Positions 43,337 to 51,312 of a stretch of 64,000 nt of DNA are shown here, one piece after another. The number at the start of each line of letters is the position of its first letter. Within the stretch, counting starts at the first letter, position 1. The notes under the pieces are model-generated. The model saw only the letters and a program-made list of their open reading frames with translations. It was not told where the DNA came from and did not search any database. This DNA comes from Saprospiraceae bacterium (lineage in GTDB: Bacteria; Bacteroidota; Bacteroidia; Chitinophagales; Saprospiraceae), in contig JABAQQ010000036.1 in assembly GCA_019187225.1 (NCBI GenBank), positions 162,575 to 226,574 on the forward strand. Reading direction: 5' to 3'. The translations under genes were made by a program, and so were the position numbers.

Positions 43337-44533
43337 ATGGACATATATACCCGCAAATCATACTGGAAATGGTATCTGGCAGCCGGCGGTGCGCTCATCA
43401 TTGTTATTTCGCTGCTTTATACGCGGTATCTGGCCGACCGGCTCATCGAGCGCGAAAAGCAACAGGCGGAACAATTCGCCGAAGCCATGCGCATGCTTGC
43501 CAAAATGCGGACTGATACAACTTCCAACTATTGGGACCTCACACTGCATTTGAAGATCATCGAGCAGAACACCACCATTCCCGTTATCCTGCTCAACGAA
43601 ACGGGTGAAATAGAGGCTTACCGAAATATTGATGAGCGCAATCTCGACACCATGGACATCGAGGACGTGCAAAAAGCGCTCGACAGAATGATGAAGCAGG
43701 ACACAGGAATGATCGAGATCGTTTTTCCGCCGGACATTCACAAAACGCTGATCTTCACGCATTCCCGGCTATTGTGGTGGCTGAAGTTGTACCCCCTGTT
43801 GCAATTGTCGCTCATTGCGGCGTTCATCGCATTGGGTTATATCGGCTTCAGCTCGGCGCGGCGCGCCGAACAGAACCAGGTCTGGCTCGGCATGGCTAAA
43901 GAAACGGCGCACCAGCTCGGCACGCCCATTACGGCCATACTGGGCTGGATCGAGACGCTCAAAGCGGTCAACGACGACCGCCCCGACAACCAGGAAATGC
44001 TCGAAGAACTCCGCAACGACGTTACCCGCCTGGAACTGGTGGCCGATCGCTTTTCCAAGATCGGCGCTTCGCCGGAACTCACCCCTGTCAACTTCTTTGC
44101 ACAACTCGAGAAAAACCGCGACTACATGCAGCGCCGTGCCCCGCGCAAGGTTGAATTTGATTTTCCTGATCCTTCCGGACAGCCGCCGCTTCTCGTGGGC
44201 ATCAACGCGCCTTTATTCGACTGGGTGATCGAAAACCTGCTGCGCAACGCCATTGATTCGATGGAAGGCGGCGTAGGCAAGATCACCGCAAAAGTGTATG
44301 AAGAAAGCCCATTCGTTTGTTTAGACATCAGCGACACAGGCAAGGGTATTCCTGCCGGTAAATTCAGGACTGTGTTCAAACCCGGCTATTCCACCAAAAC
44401 GCGCGGCTGGGGCCTGGGGCTTTCGCTCTCCAAACGCATCATTGAGCAGTATCACCGGGGAAAAATTTTTGTAAAACATTCGGAAGTGGGGAAAGGAACG
44501 ACGTTCACAGTGAGGCTGCCAAAGGTTAAATAA
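43337..44533 (+). CDS. Sensor histidine kinase, orphan
   Basis: A 398-residue kinase with two TM helices (about residues 11-28 and 140-160) around an extracytoplasmic sensor. The H-box is GMAKETAHQLGTPI (about residue 190), the N-box NLLRNAIDSM, G1 ISDTGKGIPAGKF and G2 GWGLGLSLSKRI. No response regulator gene is next to it, so it must act on a distant partner. The sensing signal is unknown. It is divergent from crtI and could in principle regulate carotenoid genes, but there is no direct evidence. Confidence 0.92.
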   Translation: MDIYTRKSYWKWYLAAGGALIIVISLLYTRYLADRLIEREKQQAEQFAEAMRMLAKMRTDTTSNYWDLTLHLKIIEQNTTIPVILLNETGEIEAYRNIDERNLDTMDIEDVQKALDRMMKQDTGMIEIVFPPDIHKTLIFTHSRLLWWLKLYPLLQLSLIAAFIALGYIGFSSARRAEQNQVWLGMAKETAHQLGTPITAILGWIETLKAVNDDRPDNQEMLEELRNDVTRLELVADRFSKIGASPELTPVNFFAQLEKNRDYMQRRAPRKVEFDFPDPSGQPPLLVGINAPLFDWVIENLLRNAIDSMEGGVGKITAKVYEESPFVCLDISDTGKGIPAGKFRTVFKPGYSTKTRGWGLGLSLSKRIIEQYHRGKIFVKHSEVGKGTTFTVRLPKVK

Positions 44534-44801
44534 AGACAGCCTGCACACATTTCTGCCCTGGTTTTCTGCCGCGATCCGCGAAAATGCCCGTTTTTGCGTA
44601 CAAAGTATATGGCTTTGACTTTCAAGTGTTTATATCTTTATTTATCATACCTTTAGTCATATCTCTCTTCGATTTTCAGATGAAAAGTACAAAAATCTGT
44701 ACTTGATCGCACCGCAGTTCATCCCGCATACTTGCAGTGGAAAGTGCTTTCCGGGTTAAGTTCTGATGCTAATTTTCCTTTTCACTAAAAGAAATTCCGG
44801 T
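44534..44801. promoter_or_regulatory. Upstream region of the T9SS-exported protein
   Basis: AT-rich and gene-free. AAGTACA at 44685-44691 faces TGTACTT at 44698-44704, a 7-bp dyad that could be an operator. No convincing TAnnTTTG box was found, so this is only a candidate. Confidence 0.25.
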
Positions 44802-47018
44802 ATGAAAAATTTGCCTTGCAAAGGCCTGCGCCTTTGCCCGACCATTCTGTTCGTATTCCTGTACTTCACGTATCTCCCGGCGCAGCCTGCGTTTGACCTG
44901 GGCGACACTGCGCAAGTGGCATTCAAACTGCAATCCAAAGCCATTTCAACCGTTTTTCCGTGTCCGCTTTTAGAAGGGGAAAACATTCTGAGCGCCAAAT
45001 TAGAACCACAGAATGACGGCAGTTATGCCCTGTACAGAGAAAGCGAGTCCGGGGATAAAGGCGGGTTTGGCTGCGCACAAAATGCAGAAAGCAATGTGTG
45101 GACAAAAGTGACAGGTATTGGGGGCGACTATCTCGTCATCAAATGGCAAACCGCCAGCCGTGTTAAATACACCTGTGCCGATCCGGTGTGTTTCGATGTG
45201 GACGCCTGGGCCAGGGGCGAGTCAGACTTCGATTTGCACCTTGTAATAAAGGGCATCCCGAGCAGCACACAGGTCCCCATCCATTACCTGTGGACGCAAT
45301 TGTCCAGTTGCGGCAGCAAATCGGAGAACAACGAAGAAGACAGCGCACGGGTCTCGCACCGCATTCGGTTGGTAAATACCATGCTCGACGACCGCACCTC
45401 GATGGCGACCATGAGCAAATTCATTCAGGTAGGCGCGCTCGATCAAACGGGTATCATCACAGCCTCGGGCGGCGATGTCATCAAATTAAAAGTGCTTTCA
45501 GAGGCATTCGCTTATGTGGACGACGCGCCGGATCCGGATTTCGGTTTACCCGCCTACTACCACCGGGATCTGGCCTTCGCCGAATCCTATGGTTATTTGA
45601 TCCTTTCCATCGGAAATCCCATCGTTATTCCGACCTTGAACAGTCCTCAGCAAATACAGGCATTTAGCCTCGACATTGGCTCCGATGCCGAGTTCAGCGA
45701 GCAGGTCACACCAGCCAATGCCTGGTTCGATCCCGGCGACATGTACGAGTTCAACAGCCCGGCGCCGCCCCCCGCACAAAACGGGATTTTCCACGACGCC
45801 GCCTGTTTTTACAATGTTGATCCTGCACCAAACGTAAATGACGCAAGTACCCGCGCGCCGCTTTGCTTCAATCTGAACCAGGACTCGCTCGCACCCCTGT
45901 ATTTTGATCTCGATGGTTTCGATGCGCTGGACATCAATTTGCTTTCCTACGCATTCGGACCGGGGGTGCCGCCTATCCAACAATATCCTTCCGACTGTAT
46001 TTTCCATCCCGAATTTATGCTTTTGTCGTTCGATGAAGACCAGGGCGTGCATTACACCGGTTCCGGCGGCTATTGCGATATTCCGGTTGCTTCTGTCGTC
46101 CCGCCCCGTGGCAGCACTACCGACCGGGACGAGGTGATCTACGGCAATGTGACCCGCAATCATATTTTGAACTCTTATTCGTATTCGGCCTTCGGCTATG
46201 GAAGCGAGGGCGATGTTCACCAGGGGCTTGCCCCTTCGCCCAATGTCGGCATTCACGAAAACGACGACGTGGACGCTTTGGACAGTTACGCTCCGGACAG
46301 CTGCGGCTATTTTTATTTCACTGCCGACCATGAAGCGTCTTACCAAAGTTTCGCAGGCGCTCCCACGCTCAACCCCGGCGTAGTCTACATTTGGATGCCG
46401 CCCAATATCCATCAGCCGGTGGTGTTTCCCGACATACACCTGGGACTGGCGCAGGGCGTGGACCTGAATGACTTTGAATTTGCCTGGCTGTGGAATCCGT
46501 CAGTGAAAAAATATACGCTTGCGCTCGTATTCAGTGTGGACCAGGATGACCCGAACACTCCGGCATTTGAAAGCGATACCCTCAACCCGGGCCAGTTGTA
46601 CGCTTCATTTCTCGATGGCACCCATTTCCCGTTTGGTCCCAACCACATCGGCGAAAATATTGACGGGCTGGCATTCTCCAACCGCCCGCTGCTGCCACAA
46701 GGCAGCCTGGTTACAGTGGTCGGTCTCCGGGACCTGCTGCGACCGGCCGTCGGTGCCTTGAAAATTGCGCCGACCATCGCGACAGACCGGGTGACCATCT
46801 CCTGGGAAACTGCATTCGAATCGAAAGCCACTTTGACAGTGACAGACGCCGCCGGGCGGACGGTCTCCCGACATTCGCTCATTGCATCTGTCGGGCAGCC
46901 TTCCTTCGACCTCGATGTTCAGAACCTCGCAAGCGGTTTGTATTTTGTACAGATGACTTTTTCAGGTGAAAATGGCGCTTATGCTGTGATGTCGGGAAAA
47001 TTTATCGTACCGGAATAA
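44802..47018 (+). CDS. Large exported protein with type IX sorting domain
   Basis: A 738-residue protein: signal peptide (TILFVFLYFTYLPAQ), a long beta-rich body with many Asp, Pro and aromatic residues, and a C-terminal Por-type sorting domain (about the last 75 residues: DRVTISWETAFESKATLTV, then GRTVSRHS, LASGLYFVQMTF and GKFIV). Such domains direct proteins through the type IX secretion system to the cell surface. The body shows no enzyme motif; Ca-binding or adhesion is possible. Cys pairs (CADPVCFDV, SGGYCDIP) may form disulfides. The start MKNLPCK is chosen because it starts the signal. Confidence 0.8.
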   Translation: MKNLPCKGLRLCPTILFVFLYFTYLPAQPAFDLGDTAQVAFKLQSKAISTVFPCPLLEGENILSAKLEPQNDGSYALYRESESGDKGGFGCAQNAESNVWTKVTGIGGDYLVIKWQTASRVKYTCADPVCFDVDAWARGESDFDLHLVIKGIPSSTQVPIHYLWTQLSSCGSKSENNEEDSARVSHRIRLVNTMLDDRTSMATMSKFIQVGALDQTGIITASGGDVIKLKVLSEAFAYVDDAPDPDFGLPAYYHRDLAFAESYGYLILSIGNPIVIPTLNSPQQIQAFSLDIGSDAEFSEQVTPANAWFDPGDMYEFNSPAPPPAQNGIFHDAACFYNVDPAPNVNDASTRAPLCFNLNQDSLAPLYFDLDGFDALDINLLSYAFGPGVPPIQQYPSDCIFHPEFMLLSFDEDQGVHYTGSGGYCDIPVASVVPPRGSTTDRDEVIYGNVTRNHILNSYSYSAFGYGSEGDVHQGLAPSPNVGIHENDDVDALDSYAPDSCGYFYFTADHEASYQSFAGAPTLNPGVVYIWMPPNIHQPVVFPDIHLGLAQGVDLNDFEFAWLWNPSVKKYTLALVFSVDQDDPNTPAFESDTLNPGQLYASFLDGTHFPFGPNHIGENIDGLAFSNRPLLPQGSLVTVVGLRDLLRPAVGALKIAPTIATDRVTISWETAFESKATLTVTDAAGRTVSRHSLIASVGQPSFDLDVQNLASGLYFVQMTFSGENGAYAVMSGKFIVPE

Positions 47019-47059
47019 ACCATACCTTAATGCCGTAAAACAAAAAGCATTTCTCCGGT

Positions 47060-48754
47060 ATGAATCTGAACCTTCGCGCCATCTCCGAAAACACCTACGA
47101 CGCCATCGTTATCGGCTCCGGCATCAGCGGCGGCTGGGCCGCCAAAGAACTGACGGAAAAAGGGTTGAAAACGCTCGTACTCGAACGCGGTCGCATGGTG
47201 GAGCATGTGGCCGATTATCCGACCGCCAATCTCAACCCCTGGGAGATGAAATACCGCGGCAGCGTCGCGCCTGCCGACCGCCGGGCTGCGCCGATCCAAA
47301 GCAAAGTCTACAACTACCACGACGCGAGCAAACACTTTTTCGTGCGCGACGTGGACGAACCCTATAACCAGGTCAAACCTTTCGACTGGATCCGGGGCTA
47401 CCACGTGGGCGGACGCTCCATCCTGTGGGGCAAACAAACTTACCGCTGGAGCGACCTCGACTTCGAGGCCAACGCCAAAGACGGCTACGGCGTGGACTGG
47501 CCGATCCGGTACGCCGATATCGCCCCCTGGTACAGTTATGTGGAAAAATTCGCGGGCATCAGCGGCTCCGTGGAAAACATACCCGTCCTGCCCGACAGCG
47601 AATTCCTGCCGCCGATGGAAATGAACGTCCTTGAAAAACACGTCGCCAAACGTGTCGAGGAACACTACAAAGGCGCGCGCCGCATCATCATCGGCCGGGT
47701 AGCGCACCTTACCGTGCCGCACAACGGACGCGGCTCCTGCCAGTACCGCAACCGCTGCGAGCGCGGATGCCCGTTCGGAGCTTATTTTAGCAGCAATTCG
47801 ACCACTTTGCCGGCCGCAAAAGCCACCGGCCACCTGACCATACGCCCGTTTTCCATTGTGCATTCCATCCTGTACGACGAAAAAAAAGGCCGCGCGACAG
47901 GCGTAAAAATCGTGGATGCCGAAACGATGCAGACCTATGAATTTTACGCCAGGATCATTTTTTGCAATGCCTCCACGCTCGGCACGGCAGCCATCCTGCT
48001 GAATTCCACCTCCAACCGTTTTCCCAACGGCCTCGGCAACGACAGCGGCCAGCTGGGCCACAACCTCATGGACCACCACTACGGTGTGGGCGCCTACGGT
48101 GATACCGACGATTTTCAGGATTTTTATTACTTCGGCAGACGCCCCAACGGCATCTATATCCCCCGCTTCCGCAATGTGGATGACGGGGAAAAACGCGACT
48201 ACCTGCGCGGATTCGGCTACCAGGGCGGCGCTTCACGCGGGCGCGCAAACGCTGACGAAGGCATCGGTGCGGCTTTTAAGGAGAGTCTGACGGGAGTTGG
48301 CAAATGGAGTTTCGGCGTCGGCGCATGGGGCGAGCACCTTCCCTATTTTGAAAACAAGGTGACCCTGAACCACGACAAAAAGGACAAATGGGGATTGCCG
48401 ACGCTCGATATTGATTGCGAATTCAGGGAAAACGAACGCAAGATGCGCGCGGATATGGCCAACGACGCCGCCGAAATGCTCGAAGCCGCCGGACTGAAAA
48501 ACGTAGGTACTTACGACTCCAGCCCCGCTCCCGGTTTTTGCATCCACGAAATGGGTACGGCGCGCATGGGCCGCGATCCGAAAACATCCGTGCTCAATGC
48601 CTGGAACCAGGTACATGCCTGCCCCAACATATTCGTCACCGACGGCGCCTGCATGACTTCCAACGGCGTGGTCAATCCCTCGCTCACCTACATGGCGCTC
48701 ACGGCACGGGCGGCAGATTGGGCGGGGGAAGAGTTGAAACGGGGGAATTTATGA
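47060..48754 (+). CDS. GMC-family oxidoreductase, copy 2
   Basis: A 564-residue flavoprotein, closely similar to the copy at 37522 throughout: FAD site IVIGSGISGGWAAKELTEKG, the same Cys pair (NRCERGCPFGAYFSS), and C-terminal IHEMGTARMGRDPKTS and GVVNPSLTYMALTARA. Unlike copy 1, there is no subunit-3 gene beside it. It starts 41 bases after the T9SS protein. It may share the subunit of copy 1 or act in the cytoplasm. The stop is convergent with an AraC fragment. Confidence 0.92.
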   Translation: MNLNLRAISENTYDAIVIGSGISGGWAAKELTEKGLKTLVLERGRMVEHVADYPTANLNPWEMKYRGSVAPADRRAAPIQSKVYNYHDASKHFFVRDVDEPYNQVKPFDWIRGYHVGGRSILWGKQTYRWSDLDFEANAKDGYGVDWPIRYADIAPWYSYVEKFAGISGSVENIPVLPDSEFLPPMEMNVLEKHVAKRVEEHYKGARRIIIGRVAHLTVPHNGRGSCQYRNRCERGCPFGAYFSSNSTTLPAAKATGHLTIRPFSIVHSILYDEKKGRATGVKIVDAETMQTYEFYARIIFCNASTLGTAAILLNSTSNRFPNGLGNDSGQLGHNLMDHHYGVGAYGDTDDFQDFYYFGRRPNGIYIPRFRNVDDGEKRDYLRGFGYQGGASRGRANADEGIGAAFKESLTGVGKWSFGVGAWGEHLPYFENKVTLNHDKKDKWGLPTLDIDCEFRENERKMRADMANDAAEMLEAAGLKNVGTYDSSPAPGFCIHEMGTARMGRDPKTSVLNAWNQVHACPNIFVTDGACMTSNGVVNPSLTYMALTARAADWAGEELKRGNL

Positions 48755-49129
48755 TGACTTGTCTGATCCATATTCCCTCGGGCTCCTGCCCGTCCACTTT
48801 TTGAACGCCCTGCGGAACACATTGGGCTCCATGTAGCCGAGTTTATAAGCGATCTCATTGACCGTCAGACCCGGTTTTTTGAGCATGCCGATGGCCATTT
48901 CCGACTTCACCGATTCGACGATGCCCTGAAAAGTGACGCCTTCGTCTTTGAGCCGGCGCTGGAGGGTTCGGGGCGACACGTGCAGCAGTTCCGCGACTTC
49001 CGGCAACTGAGGAATGGTGGAGATGAATTTCTGCAAGATCACCCGGCGCACGTCATTCGCAATCGAGACCGCCGTTCCCGATCGGGCAATCGCTTTTTCC
49101 AGCAACTCTTTGAAAACTTTATTCAATAA
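48749..49129 (-). pseudogene. AraC-type regulator fragment (N-terminal domain missing)
   Basis: About 126 codons match the C-terminal half of a one-component AraC regulator of the long (Arabinose_bd) type: LPEVAELLHVSPRTLQRRLK, then GMLKKPGLTVNEIAYKLGYM and FKKWTGRSPREYG. The preceding codons in the same frame (up to 49336) do not look like the expected sensory domain, and only about 120 bases separate it from the plus-strand gene at 49325. I read it as a truncated remnant. A small functional DNA-binding protein is an alternative. Confidence 0.6.
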
Positions 49130-49321
49130 GCGGCGCCCCGCCGCAATGCTACCAGTGCGATGTTGCGCACGAGCGGCATAGCAGCCCAGAAGCCTTTTTT
49201 TTCCATACTGTCGCAAGGTGTTTGGTTTGTGTCGCAAAGTACGACTGTTGAGGCGAATGGATGCCCGCAACTTTGCACCGTCCATCAGGAACATTTCATT
49301 CACATCTGAAACAATTAGAAA

Positions 49322-49999
49322 ATGACTATGAAACACTTTGCAATTCCATCCAATCAGCAGACGCTGCTTCGTTTCGCTTTCATTGCCGGACCCTTTTTGC
49401 TCGTGCTTTCAGCACTGAGTTTTTCACTGGGTATCGGCCTCATCCCGCCCGGCATCACGAGTTATGTGGAAGGTATTTTTGGCTGCTACGCCTTGCTGTT
49501 GTTCGTGCCCGTTTATCTTTCGCTTGCAGCCAGACTCAGCCTGACCAACCGGACACTAGGCACGATCGCCACTGTCACCGGCCTGATGGGAAGCGTGACG
49601 GGTTTCAGCCTCGAGTTGTTCCGCGTTATCGAGTTCGGCTTGCGGCAACACGGCGCAGGCGACGCGGTGTGGCAAAGTTTTTATTCCAATCCCAATGCTG
49701 AATTTATGATGGTGGCCCTGATGGGGCCGCTGTTCCCGATCACGTCTCTTCTCCTGGGCATCGGTTTCTGGCGTGCCCATACCTTACCCCGCTGGGTATC
49801 CGCCGCTCTGATGGCTGCCGGTATCGGTTTCCCGCTGGCGCAGGTGCTCGAACTGGAATGGGCGCTGAAAGTGACTTATCCGCTGGCGTGTGTGCTGTGG
49901 TTTGCGGCGCTGTCATTTATTGGTGTGAAATACGTCGGGCGTTCAAATGAGAGCGGTGTGCAGGTCAGCCGGCCTCAGATGGAAGCAGTGGAAGGTTGA
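49322..49999 (+). CDS. DUF4386-like membrane protein
   Basis: A 225-residue protein with six hydrophobic helices (FAFIAGPFLLVLSALSFSLG, GIFGCYALLLFVPVYLSLA, LGTIATVTGLMGSVTGFSL, MVALMGPLFPITSLLLGIGF, ALMAAGIGFPLAQVLEL, YPLACVLWFAALSFIGV). It resembles the DUF4386 family of unknown function. ATG 49328 could also be used. Such proteins are often controlled by an adjacent regulator; here the divergent AraC copy is truncated. Confidence 0.65.
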   Translation: MTMKHFAIPSNQQTLLRFAFIAGPFLLVLSALSFSLGIGLIPPGITSYVEGIFGCYALLLFVPVYLSLAARLSLTNRTLGTIATVTGLMGSVTGFSLELFRVIEFGLRQHGAGDAVWQSFYSNPNAEFMMVALMGPLFPITSLLLGIGFWRAHTLPRWVSAALMAAGIGFPLAQVLELEWALKVTYPLACVLWFAALSFIGVKYVGRSNESGVQVSRPQMEAVEG

Positions 50000-50021
50000 T
50001 GTTGGAGGCTGAAAGGGGGTA

Positions 50022-50056
50022 GCAACTCCCGGTCGCGTTATGCGGTCGGGAGTTGC
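50022..50056. repeat. Hairpin before the SIR2/STAND cassette
   Basis: GCAACTCCCG at 50022-50031 and CGGGAGTTGC at 50047-50056 pair perfectly, with an inner partial stem. A weak TTTT follows, so it may terminate transcription from the membrane-protein gene and isolate the cassette. Confidence 0.6.
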
Positions 50057-50202
50057 GCGTTTTCATCGGTAGGGAGTTGAAGGTGTACTTGAAAGAGATA
50101 TTCCGCATTCGTTACATTATTTATATGACTGTTTTTATTCTTGGTATTTTATCTTCGCTCTTCATATTCCCTCCTTCGCACATGGATAAAGCAACAACCC
50201 GA

Positions 50203-51312
50203 ATGAACGAACCCGATTGGGTATTTCTTTTGGAAAAAATCGGGAAACAAAAATGCGTACTCTTTCTTGGACCGGAGGCGTTTCCCGCCGGCGACGGGCA
50301 GACTTTGGAACAACAACTTTTCCATTGGCTTCTGAACGACAAAGATACAAGCCGGTTTTTACGTAAGTTTTATCCCGACGACGGCTTCTTTCTCTTTGAA
50401 GATGAAAAATACAAGCCGCGTTTTCTAACCAAATACCGCGCATTTTTTCAGCAGGATTTCTCTTCTGTGCAAACAGTACTCACAAAAATAGCCGCCATCC
50501 CTTTTCATTTTATTATCACTCTTACGCCAGACAATCTCCTGGCTGAAACCTATATCCGGGCACAGTTTGATTGTCGAAGGGATTTCTATTACAAACACAG
50601 ACCGGCGAATCCTTTTGTTCAGCCAACGCGCGACAAACCTTTAATTTACAACATGCTTGGCAATATAGAAGAGGATGAAAGCATGGTGTTAACCCACGAC
50701 GATCTATTTGATTATCTTGAATCAATTTTTCTAGCCCGAAGTATGTCGCTCGAAATGAAAACCGAACTTGCTGCTGCGCAGAGTTACTTGTTTGTCGGGG
50801 TCCAATTTGAAAGATGGTATACGCAACTTTTGCTGCGCATATTGTCGTTGCATTCAAACCGGCTGAATCGCCTCGATCGCACTGCACTGATCGGCTTTAA
50901 CAACAAAAACTTGCAGCAACTGTATGAAGAACAGTTCAAAATAGAATTTTGCACCGGCAATACGGTTTCATTTTTCAATGAATTGTACAACCGCTGCGCT
51001 GCTGAAGGATTGCTAAAAAAACCTGCTGTTTCTTCAAAAATAGACCCAAAATCAGAAGTCGAACGTGTGCGTCAACTCATTGGTGCCGGCGACTTGCCAG
51101 CAGCGATGGATGCGCTCGAAAACGTAGCCAGTTTGTGGATGCCTCAAACACGCGAATTATTAGATGATCTTACCCTCGTACGCGGCAACTACCGCCGCAT
51201 CGAGCGAGCAATGATTCTTGGTCTTGCCGACATGGATGCACCCAATCAACAACAACGCTGTTTCAATGCCGTACTACAATTAGCCAATCAATTTGAAAAA
51301 TTGCCCCTATGA
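50203..51312 (+). CDS. SIR2-like protein with effector-associated domain 11 (EAD11)
   Basis: From ATG 50203 the protein has 369 residues. Residues about 15-260 follow a SIR2-like fold: KCVLFLGPEAFP replaces the usual NAD-binding FxGAG, TLTPDNLLAETY, YNMLGNIEEDESMVLTHDDL (the usual catalytic His of LHG is Leu here), and YLFVGVQFERWYTQLLLRIL. Residues about 283-369 look like EAD11, an adaptor domain of prokaryotic conflict systems (EVERVRQLIGAGDLPAAMDA, LTLVRGNYRRIERAMILG). An N-terminal TM would be added if translation began at 50053 or 50125. It is coupled by ATGA to the STAND gene. The EAD11 and pseudo-SIR2 readings are family-based inference. Confidence 0.75.
   Translation: MNEPDWVFLLEKIGKQKCVLFLGPEAFPAGDGQTLEQQLFHWLLNDKDTSRFLRKFYPDDGFFLFEDEKYKPRFLTKYRAFFQQDFSSVQTVLTKIAAIPFHFIITLTPDNLLAETYIRAQFDCRRDFYYKHRPANPFVQPTRDKPLIYNMLGNIEEDESMVLTHDDLFDYLESIFLARSMSLEMKTELAAAQSYLFVGVQFERWYTQLLLRILSLHSNRLNRLDRTALIGFNNKNLQQLYEEQFKIEFCTGNTVSFFNELYNRCAAEGLLKKPAVSSKIDPKSEVERVRQLIGAGDLPAAMDALENVASLWMPQTRELLDDLTLVRGNYRRIERAMILGLADMDAPNQQQRCFNAVLQLANQFEKLPL

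Noticed and set aside
50053-50202. N-terminal transmembrane extension of the SIR2-like protein
   Set aside because: It would need a TTG or a later ATG start; the extension is AT-rich and hydrophobic but the family domain starts near 50203. It remains possible but unsupported.
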